DNA from: Candidatus Limivivens merdigallinarum
GTDB lineage: Bacteria > Bacillota > Clostridia > Lachnospirales > Lachnospiraceae
Direction of reading: 5' to 3'
Assembly: GCA_018713105.1 (NCBI GenBank)
Contig: DVFT01000122.1
Span: forward strand, 1 to 37,099
Length of the DNA: 37,099 nucleotides
In this document: piece after piece, positions 1 through 8,408 of the stretch
Numbering within the stretch: the stretch's first letter is position 1
Layout: each line of letters opens with the position of its first letter
The notes under the pieces: generated by a model
Told to the model about the DNA's origin: nothing
Database searches by the model: none
The model's input: only the letters and a program-made list of their open reading frames with translations
Translations under genes and position numbers: made by a program

Positions 1-74
1 TCCTCATTTATTTTGTGATTGTTTGTTTTCTGTTTGATTATCTATATAAAATCCATTGTTTGGATGGATGGGCT
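1..74. other. intergenic stub after grpE
   Basis: AT-rich spacer on the downstream side of grpE. It contains only a short ATCCA/TGGAT inverted repeat, not a convincing terminator. In the standard Firmicute order hrcA-grpE-dnaK, dnaK would begin just outside the window; that is inference. Confidence 0.5.
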
Positions 75-695
75 TTAATTTGCCACCTTTACCATACTGT
101 GGCGTACCACGGTATCCCGGTAGGTATATCCTTTCTGGAATTCCTCTACCACCTGATTTTCTCCGGCTTCCTCATCCTCCACATGCATCACCGCATTGTG
201 GAAGTTGGGATCGAATTCCTGTCCCACCGCTTCGATAGGCTTGACGCCCAATTCCTCGAACACGGCAAGGAACTGCTGATAAATCTTCTCCATTCCCGCT
301 ACAAAGGGATCTTCCTTCTGATCCTCGCTGACGCTTCCAAGCCCTCGCTCAAAATTGTCCACAATGGGCAGAATCTTTTCCACTACGCTTCTGGCTCCTA
401 CTTCGAACATACTGGCTTTTTCTTTCTCTGTACGTTTCCGGAAGTTGTCAAACTCAGCCATCTGGCGTTTCAGTTTATCGGTAAGTTCCTCTATCTGGAT
501 GTCCTTTTTGTCCTTCTTGTCTTTCTTCTTTCCAAAAAAGCCTTTTTTCTCTGTCTGAGGCTCTTCTCCAACTCCCCCATCCTTCTCCTCCGGAGTTTCC
601 TCGGTTTGGGATGCTGTGCCGGTCTCTTCGGTGGTTTCTCTTGCTTCCTGCTCGTTCTCCAAGGTCTGATCCTTGTCTTTCATTTCTTCTGCCAC
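75..695 (-). CDS. grpE: GrpE, nucleotide exchange factor of DnaK
   Basis: Cytoplasmic co-chaperone that releases ADP from DnaK so the Hsp70 cycle can turn over. The 206-residue product has a long acidic and lysine-rich N-terminus (about 1-75), a helical coiled-coil segment with the family pattern LKRQMAEFDNFRKRTEKE near 75-95, and a C-terminal beta domain ending in YRDTVVRHSMVKVAN. Translation is assigned to a GTG at 695 because an AGGAAGGA ribosome site, lying in the last codons of hrcA, is about 11 bases upstream. An in-frame ATG four codons later is the alternative. The gene is 5 bases behind hrcA, so it shares the CIRCE-controlled transcript. Confidence 0.97.
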   Translation of the reverse strand: MAEEMKDKDQTLENEQEARETTEETGTASQTEETPEEKDGGVGEEPQTEKKGFFGKKKDKKDKKDIQIEELTDKLKRQMAEFDNFRKRTEKEKASMFEVGARSVVEKILPIVDNFERGLGSVSEDQKEDPFVAGMEKIYQQFLAVFEELGVKPIEAVGQEFDPNFHNAVMHVEDEEAGENQVVEEFQKGYTYRDTVVRHSMVKVAN

Positions 696-700
696 TGCTC

Positions 701-1762
701 TTACCGTCCTTCCTCTTTATTTTCGTTCTTGTCGTTCGTTTCTTTCTTAAATATCTGATCTAACTGACTGGTCATAGTTTGTAATGCATCTACTACTTTC
801 TCATAATCCATTCGCTTCGGACCTATGATCCCGATCGTCCCTCTCATGCCATCCCCCAATTCATAGGTAGCGGTCACCACGCTGCAATCCTTCATCGTTG
901 GCGCCGGGGTCTCATTTCCGATGTAGACCTGAATCCCTGTGTTCTCAGAACCTGACAGATTTTCCACCAGATCCGCCAGCTGCTGTTTATCCTCAAAGGC
1001 TCCCAGCAGGGCGCTCGCCCTCGTACTGTCACTCAACTCCGGATAACGAAAAATATTCGTCGCACCGCTGGTATAGACCTCCAGGTCATCATCCATCTGG
1101 ATTGCTTCTGCAACCGCATCTAACACACTATTGATAACTGCGCTGTGAATTCCCGCCTGCTCCTTGAGCTTTGCAATCGTCCCAAGATTAATTTGCTCCA
1201 TTGTCAAGCCATTGAGACTGGTATTCAAAAGGATATTCAGCTTCAGGATGGTCTCGTTATCAAGTCCGTGCTTCATATGAAGCATCTTGTTCTTGACCAC
1301 GTTGCCCTCGGTCACCACCACCGCCAGCAGCTGTTCCGGGCTGATCATAGACAACTGGATAAATTTCAGCTTTGTCTGATGAAACTGCGGCGAGGTAATC
1401 ATGGTCGCATAATTTGTATTGCTTGCCAAAACCTGTGCCATCTGCTTGAGTACTGATTCCATCTTATCCTGTCTGTCGATCATCATCTCCTTGATTTCTG
1501 TAACCTGCCTATCCTTTTCCTGCATAAGCTGGTCTACATAGAAACGGTAGCCTTTGTCTGACGGAATCCTCCCTGCGGACGTGTGGGGCTGCAAGATGTA
1601 ACCCATGTCCTCCAAGTCTGACATCTCGTTGCGGATAGTTGCGGAGCTTAAGCCAAGGTCTGCATCTTTGGAAATCGTCCTAGATCCTACCGGCTCTCCG
1701 GTCTCCAAATACGTTTTGATAATCGCATACAAAATTTTCTGTTTGCGTTCATCTAACTGCAT
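701..1762 (-). CDS. hrcA: HrcA, heat-inducible transcription repressor
   Basis: Repressor of the class I heat-shock genes; it binds CIRCE and its folding depends on GroEL. The 353-residue length is normal for the family. The N-terminal winged helix (about 1-80) contains the conserved VGSRTISK and SSATIRNEMSDLE stretches and the HTSAGRIPSDKGYR wing/linker, followed by the GAF-like dimerisation and insert domain. A GGAGG sits 9 bases before the ATG. It is the first gene of the operon with grpE, and the CIRCE 24 bases upstream means it represses itself. There is no sign of truncation. Confidence 0.98.
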   Translation of the reverse strand: MQLDERKQKILYAIIKTYLETGEPVGSRTISKDADLGLSSATIRNEMSDLEDMGYILQPHTSAGRIPSDKGYRFYVDQLMQEKDRQVTEIKEMMIDRQDKMESVLKQMAQVLASNTNYATMITSPQFHQTKLKFIQLSMISPEQLLAVVVTEGNVVKNKMLHMKHGLDNETILKLNILLNTSLNGLTMEQINLGTIAKLKEQAGIHSAVINSVLDAVAEAIQMDDDLEVYTSGATNIFRYPELSDSTRASALLGAFEDKQQLADLVENLSGSENTGIQVYIGNETPAPTMKDCSVVTATYELGDGMRGTIGIIGPKRMDYEKVVDALQTMTSQLDQIFKKETNDKNENKEEGR

Positions 1763-1785
1763 TCCTTAGCACCTCCTCTCTGTTA

Positions 1786-1812
1786 TTAGCACTCACTCAA
1801 GTAGAGTGCTAA
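1786..1812 (-). promoter_or_regulatory. CIRCE operator
   Basis: Perfect 9-9-9 inverted repeat TTAGCACTC-N9-GAGTGCTAA, which is exactly the CIRCE consensus bound by HrcA. It lies downstream of the -10 at 1826-1831 and before the hrcA ribosome site, so it is in the initial transcribed region, as in other Firmicutes. Confidence 0.97.
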
Positions 1813-1825
1813 CATCCATGTACAT

Positions 1826-1854
1826 AACATAGCACTCCTGCATTTTTTTGTCAA
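1826..1854 (-). promoter_or_regulatory. sigma-A promoter of hrcA-grpE
   Basis: On the minus strand TTGACA (1849-1854), a 17-base spacer, then TATGTT (1826-1831). Start of transcription is expected at about 1819, just upstream of CIRCE. Confidence 0.85.
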
Positions 1855-1926
1855 TACTATTTTTCAAATTTTTTTGTTTTTTTATCCCAAAGGAACTTGC
1901 AAACCGGATTCCTTGCCTGGATTTCC

Positions 1927-1954
1927 TTGACAATCAACTGAAATATGGTATCAT
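1927..1954 (+). promoter_or_regulatory. sigma-A promoter of the SGNH hydrolase gene
   Basis: TTGACA (1927-1932), 16-base spacer, TATCAT (1949-1954). The -10 covers an upstream in-frame ATG at 1945, so that ATG cannot be the start. This places the real start downstream. Confidence 0.75.
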
Positions 1955-1998
1955 TAGGGAAGAGAAATAGGAAAGGTGCCATTTGGGCAAGAGAAAAA

Positions 1999-2712
1999 AT
2001 GAAAAAAACAGGATCCAACATTTTATTATTACTGGCAACTCTTTGTATCATCGGACTGGTTGGTTTGGCTGTCTTCCTTTCTTTTTATATGACAGACAGC
2101 GATGTCTCTTCTCTGAGGACGCTTGGGAATGAGCCTGAGACCATTATTATTACGGAAGCTCCACGGGCGGCGAATGCGGAAGCCACTACGGAGGTTTCCA
2201 GCGCGCAGAATCATTCCTTCCTGTTCGTGGGAGATTCCCGTACCCTTGGACTTCAGGAAGCTCTGAAAGCCGATTCCCCGGATGACCAGTGCCGCTTCGT
2301 TGCCGCAGAGGGAGAGGGGTTCGATTGGTTCTCCCAGGATGGAATCCAAGCCATGGACACTGAATTGAAAGCTACGCCGGATTCCACCGTTATTCTGAAT
2401 CTGGGTGTGAACGATCCCGGTTCCATCGACAGCTATATCACCAGCTATCAGCAGATCATGCAGAACTATCCGGAAGCGACCTTCTATGTCATGTCTGTCA
2501 ATCCGGTCGCCGATGACTGCCAGTTGATCAGCAACCAGGTCATCGACGAATTTAACCAAAAGCTCAAGGCAGCTTTCCCGGATCAGTATCTGGATGTATA
2601 CAATTTCCTGCTGTCAGGAGGTCTGAATACCACCGAGGATGGGCTTCACTATACAGACAGCACTTATCTGTCCATCCACTATTATCTGGTCAATAGAGTT
2701 GCATCCGCATGA
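1999..2712 (+). CDS. secreted or membrane-anchored SGNH/GDSL-type hydrolase
   Basis: Predicted 237-residue protein with a lysine-rich start and one hydrophobic segment at about 8-30 (signal anchor or signal peptide), then a low-complexity linker, then an SGNH fold. Visible motifs are GDSR at 78-81 with the putative nucleophile Ser80, GVND at 136-139 with the oxyanion Asn, and DGLHY at 214-218 supplying the Asp and His. The family includes esterases and O-deacetylases of cell-wall or glycan substrates; the actual substrate cannot be read from sequence. The ATG at 1999 was chosen because it precedes the membrane segment and lies 45 bases after the promoter -10; its ribosome site is weak. It stands alone, divergent from hrcA, with its own terminator. 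Confidence 0.8.
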   Translation: MKKTGSNILLLLATLCIIGLVGLAVFLSFYMTDSDVSSLRTLGNEPETIIITEAPRAANAEATTEVSSAQNHSFLFVGDSRTLGLQEALKADSPDDQCRFVAAEGEGFDWFSQDGIQAMDTELKATPDSTVILNLGVNDPGSIDSYITSYQQIMQNYPEATFYVMSVNPVADDCQLISNQVIDEFNQKLKAAFPDQYLDVYNFLLSGGLNTTEDGLHYTDSTYLSIHYYLVNRVASA

Positions 2713-2718
2713 ACACTT

Positions 2719-2755
2719 GGATCGAACCGCAGTTTTGGGGTTCGGTCCTTTTCTT
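2719..2755 (+). terminator. rho-independent terminator of the SGNH gene
   Basis: GGATCGAACC pairs with GGTTCGGTCC (one G-U pair) around a short loop, followed by TTTTCTTTTTG. Confidence 0.8.
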
Positions 2756-2923
2756 TTTGTTTCTTTTTCTCTCTTTCATTTGCATCTACCTCTGAAATTC
2801 GCATTTCTCCTTTTGGATTCGTAGTCCACACTTCACCATTCAAATTCCCAAAAGCCCCTTCCTAGGGATAGAATTGTCCGCTACTCTACCATCCGGATCG
2901 CATGGCGCCAGGATAGCCAAGCC
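2756..2923. other. intergenic spacer
   Basis: Non-coding stretch between the two convergent terminators. No open frame, promoter or repeat that I can support. Confidence 0.5.
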
Positions 2924-2990
2924 AAAAAAGGAGACATCCCATAGCGATTCAAGTTATCAAACCATGAATCTTACAGGAATGTCTCCTTCT
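2924..2990 (-). terminator. terminator of the ldh-malic enzyme operon
   Basis: Read on the minus strand, AAGGAGACAT pairs with ATGTCTCCTT and is followed by a T run. The loop contains an inner GATTCA/TGAATC stem, making an unusually long compound hairpin 48 bases after the malic enzyme stop. Confidence 0.75.
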
Positions 2991-3038
2991 TAAATATCAG
3001 AGGTCAAAATCGGTAGAATCCTCGCCTCTTTGCTGCAA

Positions 3039-4211
3039 TTAGATTCTTGCCACTCCGGTATCCCTCGCAGCCTTAGCCACAGCTTCTGCCACAGCTTTTG
3101 CCACACGTTTGTCGAAGGGGTTCGGGATAATGTAATCTGCAGTCAGATCCTTCTCATCGATCAGACCCGCGATCGCGTAAGCCGCTGCCACTTTCATCTC
3201 ATCGTTGATATCTTTAGCGCGTACATCCAGCGCACCGCGGAAGATACCCGGGAATGCCAATACGTTGTTGATCTGGTTCGGGAAATCGCTTCTTCCGGTA
3301 CCTACAACGGCTGCTCCTGCATTCTTTGCCAGATCCGGCATGATTTCCGGTACCGGATTTGCCATCGGGAAGAGGATCGGGTTCGGAGCCATGGTCTTTA
3401 CCATCTCCTCAGTAACGGTTCCCGGTGCGGATACACCGATGAATACGTCAGCGCCTACCAGCATATCTGCCAGGCTGCCCTGTTTCTTCTCCAGGTTGGA
3501 GATCTTAGCCATCTCTTCCTTCTCTGCGTTGAGGCCTTCTCTGCCCTCATAGATAGCGCCCTTGCGGTCACACATGATCACTTCCTTCAGGCCAAGCTTC
3601 ACAAGAAGCTTGATGATGGCGATACCCGCGGCACCTGCTCCGGAGGTAACTACTCTTACCTCAGACAGCTTTCTGCCGGTCAGCTTCAGGGCGTTGATCA
3701 GGGCAGCTGCGGTAACGACAGCCGTTCCGTGCTGGTCGTCATGGAAAATCGGAATATCGCAGCGCTCTTTCAGTTTGCGCTCGATCTCAAAGCAGCGGGG
3801 AGCGGCGATATCCTCCAGGTTCACTCCGCCGAAACTTCCTGCCAGCAGAGCCACGGTGTTGACGATCTCATCCACGTCCTTAGTTCTCACACACAGCGGG
3901 AATGCATCCACATCACCGAATACTTTGAAGAGCACGCATTTTCCTTCCATTACCGGCATACCTGCCTCCGGTCCGATATCTCCCAGACCCAGGACAGCGG
4001 TACCGTCGGTCACTACCGCTACCATGTTTCCGCGGCGGGTGTATTTGTAGGACAAATCCACATCCTCGGAAATCTTAAGGCACGGCTCTGCAACCCCCGG
4101 AGTGTAAGCTATGGAAAGATCTTCTGGAGTCTCAAGCTTTGCGCGGCTGACTACTTCGATCTTACCCTTCCACTCCTCATGCTTCTTTAAAGCAAACTCT
4201 TTCTTGTCCAT
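3039..4211 (-). CDS. NAD(P)-dependent malic enzyme (oxaloacetate-decarboxylating type)
   Basis: Oxidative decarboxylation of malate to pyruvate and CO2 with NAD(P) reduction, in the cytoplasm. The 390-residue length fits the short bacterial malic enzymes. Visible family motifs: SIAYTPGVAEPC near 33-44, TDGTAVLGLGDIGPEAG near 68-84, the metal and substrate region IFHDDQHGTAVV near 155-166, the Rossmann GAGAAG near 192-197, and FPMANPVPEI near 286. The start is 13 bases after the preceding dehydrogenase gene, with AGGAGG overlapping its stop codon, so the two genes form one operon. The C-terminus has a small alanine-rich duplication (AVAEAVAKA). Cofactor preference cannot be stated. Confidence 0.93.
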   Translation of the reverse strand: MDKKEFALKKHEEWKGKIEVVSRAKLETPEDLSIAYTPGVAEPCLKISEDVDLSYKYTRRGNMVAVVTDGTAVLGLGDIGPEAGMPVMEGKCVLFKVFGDVDAFPLCVRTKDVDEIVNTVALLAGSFGGVNLEDIAAPRCFEIERKLKERCDIPIFHDDQHGTAVVTAAALINALKLTGRKLSEVRVVTSGAGAAGIAIIKLLVKLGLKEVIMCDRKGAIYEGREGLNAEKEEMAKISNLEKKQGSLADMLVGADVFIGVSAPGTVTEEMVKTMAPNPILFPMANPVPEIMPDLAKNAGAAVVGTGRSDFPNQINNVLAFPGIFRGALDVRAKDINDEMKVAAAYAIAGLIDEKDLTADYIIPNPFDKRVAKAVAEAVAKAARDTGVARI

Positions 4212-4224
4212 CGTTCGTTTCCTC

Positions 4225-5172
4225 CTATGCTTCTCTTACTTTGTTTAAAAAGTCTTTTAATATCTGAACAGAAGCGTTCATTGCTTCTTTCTCAGAATCA
4301 CTCATAGATACTTCCAGGACTTTGCTGATTCCTTCTGCGCCGATCTGGCAGGGCAGGGAAATGGGAACTCCAGCCCAATCTCCGAAGCTTTCATCCAGCA
4401 CATGGGCTACCGGAAGCACTGCATTGTCGTCTCTCATGATCGTCTCCACAATGGCAGATACAGACATTGCAATTCCGTAGAAGGTAGCGCCCTTAAGACC
4501 GATCACTTCTGCGCCGCCCTCTCTGGTTCTCTTGGCAATGTCTTCTTTGTCCAGGGTCACGTTCAGCTGCTCAGCTGCGGAATCCAGGGAAACGCCTCCA
4601 ATGGCAGCGGAGCTGTAGATGGGAACCTGGCTGTCTCCATGCTCGCCCAGAACGTATGCCTGCACATCTTTTACGCTGACATTCAGCGCCTCGCTCAAAT
4701 TATAACGCAGTCTGGCGGTATCCAGGGAAGTACCGCTTCCGATGACACGATTTGCCGGCAGTCCGGAGATTGCCTGAATCTCTGCTGTAATAATGTCCGC
4801 AGGATTGGAAACTACAACGATGATCGGGTTCTTCGCATACTGCATGATGCTTTCCGTAACGCTTCTCATGATGGATACGTTGACCTTTGCCAGATCCAGT
4901 CTGGTCTGTCCCGGCTTTCTGGCAACGCCCGCAGTAACGATGATGATATCCGCGTCTGCACACTCCTCGTAACCGCCCTGTCTGATCGTTACCTGGTTGT
5001 AAAAGCTGGTTCCGTGGCTGATATCCAGGGCATCTCCCTTGGCTCTCGCTTCGTTCAGATCGATCAGTACAATATCGCTCGCCTGTTTGCGGATCATCAA
5101 GGTGTAGGCAATGGCTTCTCCTACATTTCCTGCTCCGACTACTACAATCTTGTCTTTGTGGGAAGTTTTCAT
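4225..5172 (-). CDS. ldh: L-lactate dehydrogenase family enzyme (lactate or malate dehydrogenase)
   Basis: NAD-dependent 2-hydroxyacid dehydrogenase of the LDH/MDH superfamily, 315 residues. It has the Rossmann motif VGAGNVGEA near 12-20 and catalytic residues Arg91, Asp151, Arg154 and His178 (in GEHGDS), equivalent to Arg109, Asp168, Arg171 and His195 of classical LDH. The specificity-loop residue before KPG is Arg85, where textbook LDHs have Gln102 and malate dehydrogenases have Arg; some clostridial enzymes annotated as LDH also carry Arg here. LDH is the conventional call, but malate/oxaloacetate activity is possible. It is co-transcribed with malic enzyme, and a Rex-like site precedes the promoter. 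Confidence 0.88.
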   Translation of the reverse strand: MKTSHKDKIVVVGAGNVGEAIAYTLMIRKQASDIVLIDLNEARAKGDALDISHGTSFYNQVTIRQGGYEECADADIIIVTAGVARKPGQTRLDLAKVNVSIMRSVTESIMQYAKNPIIVVVSNPADIITAEIQAISGLPANRVIGSGTSLDTARLRYNLSEALNVSVKDVQAYVLGEHGDSQVPIYSSAAIGGVSLDSAAEQLNVTLDKEDIAKRTREGGAEVIGLKGATFYGIAMSVSAIVETIMRDDNAVLPVAHVLDESFGDWAGVPISLPCQIGAEGISKVLEVSMSDSEKEAMNASVQILKDFLNKVREA

Positions 5173-5304
5173 CCTTCGATACCTCTTTTCGTAATTTTAA
5201 TCTATCATGTTTCCGTAATTTTTCTAACCGAAAGAGCCGCGTAGGAAAAGGAGGCGCATTACGTCCTCCATCCTCTCTATCGGATAACCGAAAAATATAT
5301 AACC

Positions 5305-5333
5305 ATTCTACTACAATTCCCATTAAATTTCAA
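5305..5333 (-). promoter_or_regulatory. promoter of ldh-malic enzyme operon
   Basis: Minus strand TTGAAA (5328-5333), 17-base spacer, TAGAAT (5305-5310). This leaves a leader of roughly 125 bases before the ldh start. Confidence 0.6.
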
Positions 5334-5338
5334 GGAGA

Positions 5339-5356
5339 TTGTCAAACTTTACACAA
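5339..5356. promoter_or_regulatory. possible Rex (redox) operator
   Basis: Eighteen-base imperfect palindrome TTGTGTAAAGTTTGACAA on the minus strand, with outer TTGT/ACAA arms and inner A/T symmetry. It resembles the clostridial Rex consensus TTGTTAANNNNTTAACAA but differs from it at three positions. It lies directly upstream of the -35. Rex commonly controls ldh genes in Clostridia; binding here is inference. Confidence 0.4.
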
Positions 5357-5381
5357 TATTAAGAAACCCTTCCGGCGCTTC

Positions 5382-6512
5382 TCATGACAGCAGAAATTCC
5401 GCCATCACCTGGTTGCTCACATCCACGCCCTTTCTGGTCAAAAACAGTCTTCCGTCCGCTTCTTCCATAAGCTCCAGTTCTTTCATCTTCGCAAGTTCCT
5501 GGGAATAGACGGCCGTCACCGGGCAGGAAAAGGTTTCCTGGAAATTCTGGATCGAAATTCCTGACAGAAGACGAAGTCCCAAAAACATCGTCTCCTCGAT
5601 CTGATTGTCTTTTGTCAGCACTTGGAATTCCTTCTTGCTGAAATCCCCAGAAAGATAGTCTTCCAGCCGGTCCGTATTCCGGTAACGGACCGGGTTTAGG
5701 AGGCTTGCTGCCCCAAGCCCGAAGCCGGCATAATCCCTCCTCGTCCAGTAACCGATATTATGCAGGCAGAACCTGCCCGGCTTCCCATAGTTGGAAATCT
5801 CGTAATGGCAGTACCCTGCCTTTTCTAAAAGTTTCTCGGTATTCCAGTACATCTTCCTCTCTTCCTCTTCCGACGGAAGAATCGGGCTTTCTCCCCCTTC
5901 ATACCGCTGGTAAAAAGGGGTGCCCTCCTCCACGATCAAGCTGTACGCCGAGATGTGCTCCGGATCGAGAGCGATTACCGTCCTTAAGCTGCGCTCCCAG
6001 TCGCTTACGCTCTGTCCCGGAAGTGCAGACATCAAGTCGATGTTAATGTTGGAAAATCCAGCCTTTCTGGCACTCTCAAAGCTTTTCAGAAAAGCGGCGT
6101 AATCGTGAATCCTGCCCAAACGCTCCAGCTCTCCGTCGTCCGCGGACTGTAAGCCGATACTCAGACGGTTAATTCCCGCCCTCTTCCATGCTTCCAGCTT
6201 TTCTGCAGTGACCGTGTCTGGATTTGCCTCCAATGTAATCTCCGCATTCTCACAAAACGCAAAGCGCCTGCGGGCAGCTTCCATCACGGCTTCGATCTGG
6301 CTGCCTGCCAGGATTGAGGGGGTCCCTCCTCCAAAAAAAGCCGTACACACCTGATACGCTTCCGCGTCCTCAAAACCTTCGATCTCCTCAACGAGACGCT
6401 TCCCATACGCCTCCATCACCGTCTCCGAAGCAGGCGCGGACAAAAAATCACAATAGGCGCATTTTCTCACGCAGAAGGGAATATGAAAATAAAGTTCCAG
6501 TTCTTTCTTCAT
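5382..6512 (-). CDS. hemW: HemW-like radical SAM protein (heme chaperone family)
   Basis: Radical SAM protein once called coproporphyrinogen oxidase-like; the family is now regarded as heme-transfer chaperones. The 376-residue sequence begins with YFHIPFCVRKCAYCDF, where Cys14, Cys18 and Cys21 form CX3CX2C for the 4Fe-4S cluster, followed by FFGGGTPS for SAM binding. The HNIGYW stretch matches the HNxxYW motif that separates HemW from true HemN. It lies 12 bases behind lepA, the conserved Firmicute gene order, so it is probably in the same transcript. No heme-making genes (hemE, hemH) are in the window, so its partner is unknown. Confidence 0.93.
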   Translation of the reverse strand: MKKELELYFHIPFCVRKCAYCDFLSAPASETVMEAYGKRLVEEIEGFEDAEAYQVCTAFFGGGTPSILAGSQIEAVMEAARRRFAFCENAEITLEANPDTVTAEKLEAWKRAGINRLSIGLQSADDGELERLGRIHDYAAFLKSFESARKAGFSNINIDLMSALPGQSVSDWERSLRTVIALDPEHISAYSLIVEEGTPFYQRYEGGESPILPSEEEERKMYWNTEKLLEKAGYCHYEISNYGKPGRFCLHNIGYWTRRDYAGFGLGAASLLNPVRYRNTDRLEDYLSGDFSKKEFQVLTKDNQIEETMFLGLRLLSGISIQNFQETFSCPVTAVYSQELAKMKELELMEEADGRLFLTRKGVDVSNQVMAEFLLS

Positions 6513-6524
6513 AGAAATCCCTGC

Positions 6525-8336
6525 CTATTTGTCATCCAGCTTCAGCACACTCATAAATGCCTTCTGCGGGATTTCCACATTTCCGATCTGGCGCATCCGC
6601 TTCTTTCCTTCCTTCTGCTTTTCCAGAAGCTTTTTCTTACGGCTGATATCTCCGCCGTAACATTTTGCCAGAACGTCCTTTCTCATGGCTTTCACCGTCT
6701 CCCTGGCGATGATCTTGCTTCCGATCGCCGCCTGGATGGGAATCTCAAAGAGCTGCCTGGGGATCTCTTCCTTCAGCTTCTCGCACATCTTCCTTCCCCG
6801 TTCGTAGGCGGTATCCGCATGGACGATGAAGGAAAGGGCGTCCACCTCTTCCTTGTTCACAAGGATGTCCAGCTTCACCAGCTCAGAGCGCTGGTAGCCC
6901 TTCATCTCATAGTCAAAGGACGCATAGCCTCTGGAACGGGATTTCAGCGCATCAAAGAAATCATAAATGATCTCGTTCAGCGGAAGGGTGTAGCGAAGCA
7001 CCGCGCGGGTTTCCTCCATATACTCCATCCCCTCATAGATTCCCCGCCTTTCCTGGCAGAGATCCATGATAGAACCGATGTATTCGCTGGTCACCATGAT
7101 TTCCGCAGCCACAACCGGCTCCTCCATGTACTCGATCTCGGTAGGGTCAGGAAGGTTTGCCGGGTTGGTCAAATCGACCACCTCGCCGTCCGTCTTATGC
7201 ACCTTGTAGACAACGCCCGGGGCTGTGGTCACCAAATCCAGGTTGTATTCCCGTTCCAGCCTTTCCTGGATGATCTCCAGATGGAGCAGCCCAAGGAATC
7301 CGCAGCGGAACCCGAAGCCCAGCGCGATGGAAGTCTCCGGCTCAAACTGAAGAGAGGCATCATTGAGCTGAAGCTTCTCCAGGGCATCCCGAAGATCCGG
7401 ATATTTTGCCCCGTCTGCCGGATACATGCCGCAGAAAACCATCGGGTTAACCTTTTTGTATCCGGGAAGGGGTTTTTCACAGGGATAATCCCGATTCGTG
7501 ACGGTATCGCCTACCCTGGTATCCTTTACATTTTTCAAAGATGCCGTGATGTATCCTACCATTCCTGCTGCAAGTTCGTCGCAGGGGATAAACTGTCCGG
7601 CTCCAAAGTATCCAACCTCCACAACCTCTGCGCTGGCACCTGTCGCCATCATGTGAATGGGCGTCCCTTTTTTCACCGTTCCATCCATAACCCTCACAAA
7701 AACGATGACACCTTTGTAAGAATCATAGAGCGAGTCGAAGATCAATGCCTGAAGCGGCTTCGCGGGATCTCCTTTCGGTGCGGGAATTTTCTCCACGATC
7801 TTCTCCAGAACCTGTTCTACATTCTGTCCGGTCTTGGCGGAAATCAGCGGCGCATCCTGAGCTTCGATCCCTATGACATCTTCAATCTCATTAATCACCC
7901 GTTCCGGGTCGGCGCTTGGAAGGTCGATCTTGTTGATCACCGGAAATACATCCAGATCATGATCCAAAGCCAAATATACATTGGCAAGCGTCTGGGCCTC
8001 AATCCCCTGGGCTGCATCCACCACCAGGATGGCACCGTCACAAGCTGCCAGGCTTCTGGAAACCTCATAATTGAAATCCACATGACCTGGCGTATCGATG
8101 AGGTTAAAGATATATTCCTCCCCATCCTTTGCCTTGTATACCGTGCGGACAGCCTGGGACTTGATGGTAATCCCTCTCTCCCTCTCCAGATCCATATTGT
8201 CAAGGACCTGTGCCTGCATCTCACGGCTGGTCAGAAGCCCTGTCATCTCAATGATACGGTCGGCCAGGGTGGATTTGCCATGGTCGATGTGGGCGATGAT
8301 ACAGAAATTTCTGATTTTGCTTTGGTCGATTGCCAT
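6525..8336 (-). CDS. lepA: elongation factor 4 (LepA), ribosomal GTPase
   Basis: Translational GTPase that acts on the ribosome. The 603-residue length is standard. GTPase motifs are visible at the N-terminus: [13 protein letters not shown] (P loop, about 15-27), DTPGHVDF (G3) and [10 protein letters not shown] (G4). The LepA-specific C-terminal half is present and intact, with the basic tail that includes [21 protein letters not shown]. An AAGGAGG stands 7 bases before the ATG. It is flanked by spoIIP and hemW as in Bacillus and many Clostridia. Confidence 0.98.
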   Translation of the reverse strand: MAIDQSKIRNFCIIAHIDHGKSTLADRIIEMTGLLTSREMQAQVLDNMDLERERGITIKSQAVRTVYKAKDGEEYIFNLIDTPGHVDFNYEVSRSLAACDGAILVVDAAQGIEAQTLANVYLALDHDLDVFPVINKIDLPSADPERVINEIEDVIGIEAQDAPLISAKTGQNVEQVLEKIVEKIPAPKGDPAKPLQALIFDSLYDSYKGVIVFVRVMDGTVKKGTPIHMMATGASAEVVEVGYFGAGQFIPCDELAAGMVGYITASLKNVKDTRVGDTVTNRDYPCEKPLPGYKKVNPMVFCGMYPADGAKYPDLRDALEKLQLNDASLQFEPETSIALGFGFRCGFLGLLHLEIIQERLEREYNLDLVTTAPGVVYKVHKTDGEVVDLTNPANLPDPTEIEYMEEPVVAAEIMVTSEYIGSIMDLCQERRGIYEGMEYMEETRAVLRYTLPLNEIIYDFFDALKSRSRGYASFDYEMKGYQRSELVKLDILVNKEEVDALSFIVHADTAYERGRKMCEKLKEEIPRQLFEIPIQAAIGSKIIARETVKAMRKDVLAKCYGGDISRKKKLLEKQKEGKKRMRQIGNVEIPQKAFMSVLKLDDK

Positions 8337-8408
8337 TCTATTTCCTCCTTAAGGGTATTCTCACCGTTTACACCAAAAATAACATACCATATTAGTTTAT
8401 CATAGGAA

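Noticed and set aside
3030-4190. 386-codon plus-strand frame opposite malic enzyme, and a similar long one at 28425-29822 opposite cbiJET
   Set aside because: Shadow frames of recognised genes with no recognisable domains.
5340-5400. rho-independent terminator after hemW
   Set aside because: Only a 4-base stem is available and there is no T run.
6483-8405. 640-codon open frame on the plus strand antisense to lepA
   Set aside because: It is the mirror frame of a strongly conserved gene; composition is that of a reverse-complemented coding sequence and there is no ribosome site or family resemblance.
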